A program made the translations under genes and the position numbers. Under the pieces are notes generated by a model. The model searched no databases, was not told the DNA's origin, and saw only the letters and a program-made list of their open reading frames with translations. Source: Saprospirales bacterium (GTDB lineage: Bacteria; Bacteroidota; Bacteroidia; Chitinophagales; JADJOU01). Taken from it: a stretch of DNA of 7,546 nucleotides. Positions 1 to 6,388 of the stretch are shown here, one piece after another. The stretch spans positions 1-7,546 of the forward strand of contig CANHJR010000050.1 in NCBI GenBank assembly GCA_947461165.1, given 5' to 3'. The first letter of the stretch is position 1. The number at the start of each line of letters is the position of its first letter.

Positions 1-2
1 CT

Positions 3-593
3 GGAAATACAATTTATATAGATGAGCAATACGATTTATTTCAAAAATTTGAGGCACAAGGAATATTCAAAATCAAAGATTACATTAACCATGGTCGAAT
101 CAATAATGTCGTTTTCATTTACCTACGCAAAAAAGAATTTGTTCAAGCTGAGAATTTCGTTCAAAACCATATCAATTTCCTAAGCGAGGTTTTTGCCAAA
201 TCTTGTTTACATTTCAATATTGCAAGAATTCAATTTGAAAAATCGAATTATAAGGAATGTCTAAGAGAACTTTTATATGTAGATTTTAGCAATGATTCGT
301 TCTATTCACTAAATTCAAAAGTAATTCTTATAAAAGCTTATTTTGAACTGAAAGAAACAGATGCACTGTTCTCTCTCTTTACAAGCTTTAGAGAGTATAT
401 CAAGAAGAATAAGGTATTCTCAGAAGCCGCAAAGACAAACTGCTTAGAATTTATAAAAAATGCGAATAAAATCTACGGAGCAACAAAATCTAAAATGCCG
501 GGTATCCTAAAGACATTAGAATCGACCCCGATGGTAGAAAAGTCTTGGTTGATCCAGAAAGCTAATGAGCTGAAGGATAGTACGGAGAAATAA
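3..593 (+). CDS. Hypothetical helical protein, C-terminal part (5' end outside window)
   Basis: An open frame enters from the left edge and ends at TAA 591-593, giving the last 196 residues of a longer protein; no start codon can be assigned. I do not recognise a named family. The visible part is charged, soluble-looking and mostly helical, without signal peptide or membrane segment. A stretch reading FNIARIQFEKSNYKECLREL, then LNSKVILIKAYFELKETDAL, resembles paired amphipathic helices of tetratricopeptide type, so a TPR-like scaffold is an inference. From memory, similar helical proteins of unknown function are widespread in Bacteroidota. It is the only plus-strand gene here and converges on the DUF420 gene, with the last 32 bp overlapping that gene's 3' end. 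Nothing ties it functionally to the oxidase. Coding status is supported by a long uninterrupted frame with protein-like composition. Confidence 0.8.
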   Translation, partial: GNTIYIDEQYDLFQKFEAQGIFKIKDYINHGRINNVVFIYLRKKEFVQAENFVQNHINFLSEVFAKSCLHFNIARIQFEKSNYKECLRELLYVDFSNDSFYSLNSKVILIKAYFELKETDALFSLFTSFREYIKKNKVFSEAAKTNCLEFIKNANKIYGATKSKMPGILKTLESTPMVEKSWLIQKANELKDSTEK

Positions 594-1113
594 GTAAGTA
601 TACAAGAACACCCGTCAATGCAACATACAACCATACTGGAAAAACAAACCTTGCTAACTTTCTGTGGCTTGATACCTGCATGGTATGACCTAAAAAAGCC
701 GTATATAATATAAAAGGAAAGCTTATGATTGCAAGTAGAACATGAGTAAGTAAAATAACAAAATAAATAAATCTAAGAATTCCATCTCCTCCATATTTTG
801 TACTATCAGATATCATATGATAAAAAACATAATTTAACAGGAATAAAGTGGACAATATAGCGGCAGAGAAAACAAAACGCCTATGAACCTTAATATTTAA
901 TTTTCGAATAGCTCTATAAGCTAACAACAAGGAGATAAAAACGAAACTATTAAGAAGCGCATTACACAAAGGCAACATCGATTTATCGAAATCTGGGTAT
1001 TGAGAGTCAAATGTCTCTCTAAGACCAAATCCTGAGTACATAAGGGCAACCAAGCCTATTACTACAATACTTAAAATGGTAATAATCCATTTTGCCGACC
1101 TATTTGAAATCAT
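562..1113 (-). CDS. DUF420 membrane protein, CtaM-like oxidase maturation factor
   Basis: This 183-residue integral membrane protein has about five hydrophobic segments, near residues 8-26, 50-67, 80-98, 114-140 and 156-176. It matches the DUF420 family: an LPLCNALLN motif around residues 47-55, His99 in a YHM motif, His124 in LLTHVLLA, and the C-terminal block HRKLARFVFPVWLYVALTG starting at His150. The buried histidines could bind metal or heme, which is inference. The family member CtaM of Staphylococcus aureus is required for aa3-type oxidase function, and the position here directly after sco fits a maturation role. The ATG at 1113 is 3 bp after the sco stop, so the pair is probably co-transcribed and translationally coupled. 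The gene's 3' end overlaps the convergent plus-strand gene by 32 bp. The family call is good; the exact biochemical role is unknown. Confidence 0.88.
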   Translation of the reverse strand: MISNRSAKWIITILSIVVIGLVALMYSGFGLRETFDSQYPDFDKSMLPLCNALLNSFVFISLLLAYRAIRKLNIKVHRRFVFSAAILSTLFLLNYVFYHMISDSTKYGGDGILRFIYFVILLTHVLLAIISFPFILYTAFLGHTMQVSSHRKLARFVFPVWLYVALTGVLVYLLISPYYPSAH

Positions 1114-1116
1114 AAA

Positions 1117-1809
1117 TTAATTGTTTTTGTTGCGAAGTGCTTTTTTATCAATACGATCCTTTAGGCTTAATAATATGACGATATCATTCATCATTTTATT
1201 CACACTTATAGAGTCTGTTCCTGTATAGTAGCCTCTAATATTTCTATTCCAATCTACCAAGGCAAACCTATCCGTGTGAGGAATATCTCCAGATTCTAAC
1301 ATGGTATCTTGCGCGGGAACCCGAATACCAACGTTAGCAAACGAAATTAAAGAATCTATATTGGAGTTCAAGAAATACCATTTCGTAAGATCTGCATTAT
1401 GATTATCCGCATAGACTTTCAACTTAGCAAGGTTGTCTCTCTCTGGATCAATAGAGTAGGAGAAGACCCGGATTCGATCATTTCCAGCCAATTCCGAAAA
1501 AACACGAGACATTTGCTTATTCATAATTGGACAAATTGAAGGACATTCCGTGAAGAAAAACTCAACAACGGAAATATTGCCATCCATGTTTGCGGTACTA
1601 ATTACATGACTGTCGGCATTCATCGCTTCAAAAATAGGCACCTGATGATAAATAGAATCACCATTTGCTGAAACTCCCATCGGAAACCAAGGCTTTGGTG
1701 CAGCGGATTTTTCAAATGTATTGTTTTGATTAAACCAATAAATTGCCGCAGCTGGCACCACAGTTATAAACAACATTGCAAAAAACCATCTTAAGTTTTT
1801 GTTTTCCAT
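1117..1809 (-). CDS. sco: SCO1/SenC family copper chaperone for cytochrome oxidase
   Basis: A 230-residue membrane-anchored, thioredoxin-fold protein. One N-terminal transmembrane helix (about residues 8-26) would place the domain on the periplasmic side. The copper site is complete: Cys89 and Cys93 in FFFTECPSICPIM, with the distal His178 in DIPHTDRF. The SCO-typical YSIDPERD block is at residues 118-125 and KWYFLNS at 143-149. SCO proteins deliver copper to, and redox-condition, the CuA centre of subunit II, and the coxB gene in this same locus has all the CuA ligands. The ATG at 1809 is followed directly by the membrane anchor. Only about 20 bp separate it from the terminator hairpin upstream, so sco is either expressed by read-through or from a promoter inside the end of the subunit IV gene. 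It is followed 3 bp later by the DUF420 gene. Confidence 0.96.
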   Translation of the reverse strand: MENKNLRWFFAMLFITVVPAAAIYWFNQNNTFEKSAAPKPWFPMGVSANGDSIYHQVPIFEAMNADSHVISTANMDGNISVVEFFFTECPSICPIMNKQMSRVFSELAGNDRIRVFSYSIDPERDNLAKLKVYADNHNADLTKWYFLNSNIDSLISFANVGIRVPAQDTMLESGDIPHTDRFALVDWNRNIRGYYTGTDSISVNKMMNDIVILLSLKDRIDKKALRNKNN

Positions 1810-1828
1810 TTGAATCGATAGGTATATT

Positions 1829-1855
1829 AAAAAAAGACCTCAAAAGGTCTTTTTT
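1829..1855 (-). terminator. Rho-independent terminator after the cox operon
   Basis: A near-perfect inverted repeat sits just after the subunit IV stop codon. AGACCT (1835-1840) pairs with AGGTCT (1845-1850) around a four-base loop, and the stem extends by about five A-T pairs into flanking A and T runs. Read on the minus strand, the hairpin is followed by a run of seven T residues, the form of an intrinsic terminator. Because the repeat has A and T tracts on both sides, it could act on either strand. It lies between subunit IV and sco, so it would end or attenuate the main oxidase transcript before the assembly-factor genes. Confidence 0.85.
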
Positions 1856-1861
1856 ATAATT

Positions 1862-2317
1862 TTAATGATGTTGTGGCGAGTTAGATGTTGTGTGATGAAG
1901 GTCGACACCTTTGTGTTGATTCACTACGCTAGGATTTGGTTGTCCAAATCTGTTGACATTATTGTTATTCCAACTAGATCCTTCCATTAGAAAAGAAATA
2001 ATCATCCATATTAGCAGAGTGAATGGGAGCAATATAGACAAAATGAAACCGAGCTTTTCATGCTTCAAGTGCATAAAAACAGCCATAATGTATCCTGCTT
2101 TCAATAATGACATAACAATTAGAAACAACCTTAAAATCCATATAGGTGCACCTTTAGGTACTAACGAATTTTCATAATAGATCGCAAAAGCTACTTCAAC
2201 AATCGTTACTATAGATAATAGAATTGTTGTTTTCCAAACATCAGATTTATGATGCTTATAGTCCTCTTGACTCATTGCCAAATGGTTTGGCTGCTTTTCT
2301 TCGTGATGATTTCCCAT
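1862..2317 (-). CDS. Cytochrome c oxidase subunit IV (bacterial COX4/CyoD-like)
   Basis: A 151-residue protein with three transmembrane helices, at about residues 29-47, 59-80 and 89-110. The block LLKAGYIMAVFMHLKHEK (residues 71-88) is the signature of the small prokaryotic subunit IV family (COX4_pro), which packs against subunits I and III in caa3- and bo3-type oxidases and has no redox cofactor. Both tails are hydrophilic and rich in histidine: HH at 4-5 and 22-23, and at the C-terminus HH at 141-142 and 150-151, with four consecutive Asn at 117-120. The tail after helix three, about 40 residues, is longer than the minimal family core. The gene is the last before the terminator and starts 40 bp after the second subunit III gene, in a very AT-rich leader without a Shine-Dalgarno sequence. 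Confidence 0.93.
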   Translation of the reverse strand: MGNHHEEKQPNHLAMSQEDYKHHKSDVWKTTILLSIVTIVEVAFAIYYENSLVPKGAPIWILRLFLIVMSLLKAGYIMAVFMHLKHEKLGFILSILLPFTLLIWMIISFLMEGSSWNNNNVNRFGQPNPSVVNQHKGVDLHHTTSNSPQHH

Positions 2318-2357
2318 ATATACTTATAATTTAAATTTATATTTTTCAGTGAATTGA

Positions 2358-3062
2358 TTACATTAAATAGAATGCTAAGAAGACATAAACCCAAACTAAA
2401 TCCACAAAGTGCCAGTAAAGACCAATTTTCTCAACCATTTCATAATGACCTATCCTATCAAAATCTCCTTTCATCGTTCTAATAAGAAGGTAAAGATTCA
2501 ATATAACTCCACCAAATACGTGTAGACCATGGAACCCAGTAATCGTGAAGAAAAAAGATCCAAATTGATAAGCGACTAATCCATTATGCCCAGCAAAGTC
2601 TGAAGGCATCGTAGTCAACGTCATCCCGTGATGTATCAAATGCGACCATTCAAAATATTGACATAACAAAAATAAAATTCCAAATATAATGGTTGGGATC
2701 AAATAAGTGATAACACCTTTTCTATTCATCATGGCACCTTCCTGAACTGCTCGCACCATGGTGACAGAACTGATAATTAATATAAAGGTCATAATACTTA
2801 CGAATACCAATGGCATTGGAATCGTTTCATTAAGATGATCAAACCCAGGCAAAGGTATGCTACTGAAAACCTTTGAAGCCGTTGGCCAAGCATCCGCATT
2901 AGTAACTCTTAATGCCGCATAGGACACTAAAAATGCGACGAATGTAAACGTATCAGATATTAGAAAATACCAAATCATTACTTTACCATAACTCGCTTTC
3001 ATTGGTGATCCCCCACCATTCCAGTTCGATTCGTTTGTGTTCAAAGTTGCAGCCTGTGCCAT
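2358..3062 (-). CDS. coxC: Cytochrome c oxidase subunit III, second copy
   Basis: A 234-residue integral membrane protein of the heme-copper oxidase subunit III family. Hydrophobic segments lie near residues 27-51, 83-104, 117-136, 165-194 and 212-232. The family blocks FFFTITGFHGLHVFGG (170-185) and GLYWHFVDLVWVYVF (214-228) are intact. In the first helix, where the mitochondrial protein has the buried glutamate of the ISEVLFF segment, this copy reads ISDTFTF, so an acidic side chain (Asp37) is kept. Subunit III has no metal; it stabilises subunit I and supports proton uptake into the D channel. The ATG at 3062 lies 18 bp after the stop of the first subunit III gene. The N-terminal 25 residues are polar and low in hydrophobicity. 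This copy is the more canonical of the two subunit III proteins. Confidence 0.95.
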   Translation of the reverse strand: MAQAATLNTNESNWNGGGSPMKASYGKVMIWYFLISDTFTFVAFLVSYAALRVTNADAWPTASKVFSSIPLPGFDHLNETIPMPLVFVSIMTFILIISSVTMVRAVQEGAMMNRKGVITYLIPTIIFGILFLLCQYFEWSHLIHHGMTLTTMPSDFAGHNGLVAYQFGSFFFTITGFHGLHVFGGVILNLYLLIRTMKGDFDRIGHYEMVEKIGLYWHFVDLVWVYVFLAFYLM

Positions 3063-3080
3063 ATTTCGAATTTATATGTT

Positions 3081-3656
3081 TTAGTTGTAAATAATAAATT
3101 TAAAGAACAAGTAAAGGTAGACCCAAATCAAACCTATAAAATGCCAAAATTGTTGTAGAATATTATAGTAAACACTGTATTCCAAAACCTTTTCACGGCC
3201 AGAATACAATCTATCCAATAAAATCAAGAAGAAAATCCCAAATACATAATGTACGCCATGTATTCCCGATATGAAATAAACAAAAGTACCACTAGGATTT
3301 CCTACATAAGGGGTTCCATTGGCACTTAATGCATTCCAACCTTTGACCTGAAGAAATACAAAGAGACATGCTAATACAATTGTAATCAATGAAAACACTC
3401 TAAACTTCTTAGTTCCAATGTTCTTGTATGCTAGATATATAGTCAAACTTGAGAATATTATAACGATGGTGCTCAACAAAAACTCAATTGGAATATGTAC
3501 GTTAATCCAATGTTTTGTATCGCCACGCTTCACAATCAATGCACTACTAAACGCTGAAAAGAGCATAACCATACTAGCCATACTAAGGTATAGAACAAAC
3601 ATCTTTGGATGTATCTTGAATTCTTTTGGCTTATTGGTATATGTTAATTCAGACAT
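3081..3656 (-). CDS. coxC: Cytochrome c oxidase subunit III, first copy (short paralogue)
   Basis: A 191-residue subunit III-family protein with five predicted transmembrane helices, near residues 18-42, 54-78, 86-105, 123-147 and 164-188. The two family signatures are present: YFISGIHGVHYVFGI (127-141) and QQFWHFIGLIWVYLYLF (168-184). The first helix reads LYLSMASMVMLFSAF, so the buried glutamate of canonical subunit III is replaced by a neutral residue, unlike the following copy, which has Asp there. It is about 40 residues shorter than its downstream neighbour and clearly diverged from it, so this is an old paralogue rather than a recent duplication. Its ATG begins on the base after the TAA of ctaB, which points to translational coupling. 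Paired subunit III genes are usual in Bacteroidota oxidase operons as I know them. Confidence 0.93.
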   Translation of the reverse strand: MSELTYTNKPKEFKIHPKMFVLYLSMASMVMLFSAFSSALIVKRGDTKHWINVHIPIEFLLSTIVIIFSSLTIYLAYKNIGTKKFRVFSLITIVLACLFVFLQVKGWNALSANGTPYVGNPSGTFVYFISGIHGVHYVFGIFFLILLDRLYSGREKVLEYSVYYNILQQFWHFIGLIWVYLYLFFKFIIYN

Positions 3657-4553
3657 TTAGAATTGATTATGGAAAAACAGGGAAACAAAAAACACGAGTA
3701 AATATATAAATGAAGCAAACATCAACTTACGAGCTTGAACATCATTGACTTCTTTGTAAAAAAGAAAAGCACGATAAGAAAACCAAATACTACCAACCAA
3801 TAAAATAATAGTTCCTAAAGTAATCTCGTGGTATATAAAATATGGATAAAAAGCCAGAGGAATAAGCACTAACGCGTAAACGAATGTAATTCCAGCGCTT
3901 GATTTTGATTTTCCTGACTCACTAGGCAATAACATAATTCCAGCTTTCAAATAGTCATCATACCCCAACCAAGCGATTGCCCAAAAATGGACAAACTGCC
4001 AAAAAAACTGAACTACGAATAGCCAAATCGCAATTTCATTCAAAACATTGCTATAAGCCACGTAACCTAAAAGCGGTGGAAAAGCTCCCGGAATTGCGCC
4101 AACAAATACAGCAATTGAGGATATTTTCTTAAGTGGCGTGTAAATAAATCCATAAAGCAGTAATGAAATAGCTGCAATAACGCCTGTCATTGCATTGACA
4201 CTTACGGATAATATTGTAAGTCCTGCAACAGCAGAGACTCCAATAAACAAAATAACTTCGCTCGTACTAACCCTATTCTCAGGCAAAGGGCGAACCATTG
4301 TTCTTCGCATTAATCTATCAGAATCCTTTTCGATAACCTGATTGATAGCATTGCTTGCAAATGTAACCAAGGTGCCGCCAACGCTGAATAGAAGAAACTT
4401 GACCCAATCCACTGGATATCCAAGATTTGCAAAAAGATACCCTATCATAGAAGACAAGATAACAAAGCTTGACAGCCTAAACTTCGCAAGCTCACCATAG
4501 ATTGAGATCTTACTGCTTAAAACATTGCCAAAAGATGCTATTCTGCTTTGCAT
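3657..4553 (-). CDS. ctaB: Protoheme IX farnesyltransferase (heme O synthase)
   Basis: A 298-residue polytopic membrane enzyme of the UbiA prenyltransferase superfamily. It transfers a farnesyl group to the 2-vinyl of heme b to make heme O, the precursor of heme A. The prenyl-diphosphate and magnesium site is the first Asp-rich loop, NQVIEKDSDRLMRRT (71-85), with the usual RPLP continuing at 88-91; the first acidic position of the NxxxD motif is Glu75 rather than Asp. The second conserved region is YTPLKKISS followed by GAIPGAFPPLLGY (152-164), and YDDYLKAGIMLLP (198-210) is also typical. Length is normal for the family. The ATG at 4553 lies 28 bp after the coxA stop, and the TAA touches the start codon of the next gene. 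Its place inside the oxidase operon links heme supply to subunit synthesis. No ctaA is visible to complete heme A. Confidence 0.97.
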   Translation of the reverse strand: MQSRIASFGNVLSSKISIYGELAKFRLSSFVILSSMIGYLFANLGYPVDWVKFLLFSVGGTLVTFASNAINQVIEKDSDRLMRRTMVRPLPENRVSTSEVILFIGVSAVAGLTILSVSVNAMTGVIAAISLLLYGFIYTPLKKISSIAVFVGAIPGAFPPLLGYVAYSNVLNEIAIWLFVVQFFWQFVHFWAIAWLGYDDYLKAGIMLLPSESGKSKSSAGITFVYALVLIPLAFYPYFIYHEITLGTIILLVGSIWFSYRAFLFYKEVNDVQARKLMFASFIYLLVFFVSLFFHNQF

Positions 4554-4581
4554 GAATTCGTAGCTTGCTAGTTAAATGTTA

Positions 4582-6345
4582 TTATCCGTGTGATTCTTCT
4601 CCTTCTCTGAGTGGAGTCGTTTGAGGAATCCAATCCTTATCATCAAAACCAGTTGAATAATCGTATGGCCATCTATGGACTTCAGGCAAATCACCTGGCC
4701 AGTTTCCATGAATTTGCTCTACAGGTGTAGTCCACTCGAGTGTGTTTGAATTCCAAGGGTTTTTCGTTTCTTCAGTTACTTCACGACCTTTCAAAGCACT
4801 ATATACAATATTCACCACAAATAAAATCTGCGCTGCAAAAGAAATAATAGCGAAAACGGAGATGAACTTAGATAAGTCATCAAACAAGTTAAATGTCTGG
4901 AAGTTTGAATACATATAATATCTTCTAGGAACACTTAGCATAAAGTGCATAGGCAAAAAGATAGCATAGGCGGAAATGATAGTCATGTAAAAATGAACAT
5001 AGCCTAAAGTATCATTGATATGTCGATTAAACATTTTTGGGAACCAATGATAAACACCCGCAAACATTGCAAAAAATGCTGCAACACCCATTACAATATG
5101 GAAATGTGCTACAACAAAGTACGTATCATGGAGTGGAATATCTAGTGCTGAGTTACCAAGAAACAAACCTGTAAGACCACCTGAAATAAATAAGGAAACA
5201 AATCCAAGTGAAAACATCATAGCTGGGGTCAACCTCAAATTTCCTTTCCAAATTGTTGTCAACCAGTTAAATACTTTGACTGCAGATGGAACAGCGATCA
5301 ACAATGTAAAGAGAACAAAAATCGATCCTACGAATGGATTCATTCCTGTCACATACATATGATGCGCCCAAACCAAAAAGCCTAATAATACAATTGCCCC
5401 TAATGCATAAACCATAGCTCTGTATCCAAATACTGGTTTTCTTGAGTTTACAGATAAAACTTCAGAAACAATTCCAAAAGCAGGAAGAATGATGATATAT
5501 ACCTCTGGATGACCTAGAAACCAAAATAAATGCTGGAAAAGTATTGGAGAACCTCCCTTGTAGTCCTGTAACTTACCTCCTAAAACGATATCAGAAAGGA
5601 AGAAAGAAGTGTCAAAAAGTCTATCAGACTCCAACAATAATGCTGCACTTAATAATGGTGGGAATGCTAAAACGCCAAGAATAGCTGTAAATAATAAAGC
5701 CCAAACTGGAAGTGGCATTCTCCACATTGTCATACCCTTTGTTCGAAGGTTTATAATTGTAGCGATATAATTTAAACCTCCAAGAAGAGAAGAAACAATA
5801 AAAAATGTCATACTTGTAATCCAAAGATCTGTACCAAGGCCTGAACCAAGATTCACAGCCGTATTCCGCATTCCGTTAATAGGTGGATACATAGTCCAAC
5901 CTCCAGATGCCGCGCCAGTTTGAACAAATAGAGAGGTAAGCATGATTAGTCCTGCCAGAAAGAAAAACCAGTACGATAGCATATTCATAAAAGGAGATGC
6001 CATATCCCTAGCACCAATTTGGTATGGAATTAGAAGGTTTGCAAACGTTCCGCTTAGTCCTGCAGTCAAAACAAAGAACACCAAAATTGTACCGTGCATA
6101 GTAACAAGTGAATAATAAAATTCACTTGAAATTCTGCCTCCTTCTGCCCACTTCCCGAGCAATGTTTCTAAAAATGGGAAGGTTTCAGTAGGCCATCCAA
6201 GCTGTATCCTCATCAAAACAGACATTAATGCGCCAACAATTGACCAAAAAATGCCTGTAAATAAAAACTGACGGGCAATCATCTTATGATCTTGACTAAA
6301 AATGTACTTCGTTAAAAACGTTTCTTCGTGATGTGCGTGATCCAT
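4582..6345 (-). CDS. coxA: Cytochrome c oxidase subunit I, A1-type (aa3-like)
   Basis: The catalytic subunit of 587 residues, reducing O2 to water and pumping protons in the cytoplasmic membrane. Metal ligands, numbered from the chosen start: low-spin heme His84 (TMHGT) and His416; high-spin heme His414 (VVAHFH); CuB His279, His328 and His329, with cross-linked Tyr283 in GHPEVY. D-channel residues are present: Asp114, Asn103, Asn121 and Glu281. K-channel residues are Lys357, Ser354 (Thr in many enzymes) and Ser294. Glu281 in GHPEVY marks the A1 subtype. The C-terminal tail has the typical TLEWTTP and HRWPYDY blocks. I chose the ATG at 6345 (MDHAHHEETF) because the in-frame ATG at 6486 would add 47 non-homologous residues, most of them coded inside the coxB 3' end. 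It follows the coxB stop by 43 bp, with no clear Shine-Dalgarno sequence. Confidence 0.98.
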   Translation of the reverse strand: MDHAHHEETFLTKYIFSQDHKMIARQFLFTGIFWSIVGALMSVLMRIQLGWPTETFPFLETLLGKWAEGGRISSEFYYSLVTMHGTILVFFVLTAGLSGTFANLLIPYQIGARDMASPFMNMLSYWFFFLAGLIMLTSLFVQTGAASGGWTMYPPINGMRNTAVNLGSGLGTDLWITSMTFFIVSSLLGGLNYIATIINLRTKGMTMWRMPLPVWALLFTAILGVLAFPPLLSAALLLESDRLFDTSFFLSDIVLGGKLQDYKGGSPILFQHLFWFLGHPEVYIIILPAFGIVSEVLSVNSRKPVFGYRAMVYALGAIVLLGFLVWAHHMYVTGMNPFVGSIFVLFTLLIAVPSAVKVFNWLTTIWKGNLRLTPAMMFSLGFVSLFISGGLTGLFLGNSALDIPLHDTYFVVAHFHIVMGVAAFFAMFAGVYHWFPKMFNRHINDTLGYVHFYMTIISAYAIFLPMHFMLSVPRRYYMYSNFQTFNLFDDLSKFISVFAIISFAAQILFVVNIVYSALKGREVTEETKNPWNSNTLEWTTPVEQIHGNWPGDLPEVHRWPYDYSTGFDDKDWIPQTTPLREGEESHG

Positions 6346-6388
6346 ATGATTTGATAAATAGGTTATTAGATTCTTTTCTTTTACAATA

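Noticed and set aside
1953..2177. Plus-strand open frame of 74 codons inside the subunit IV gene
   Set aside because: It is antisense to a well-supported gene and its product has no recognisable features.
3418..3660. Plus-strand open frame of 80 codons opposite the first subunit III gene
   Set aside because: It lies wholly antisense to a conserved membrane protein gene and has no family resemblance.
5624..5824. Minus-strand open frame of 66 codons inside coxA in another frame
   Set aside because: It overlaps the conserved core of subunit I, and its Tyr/Ser-rich product reflects an out-of-frame reading.
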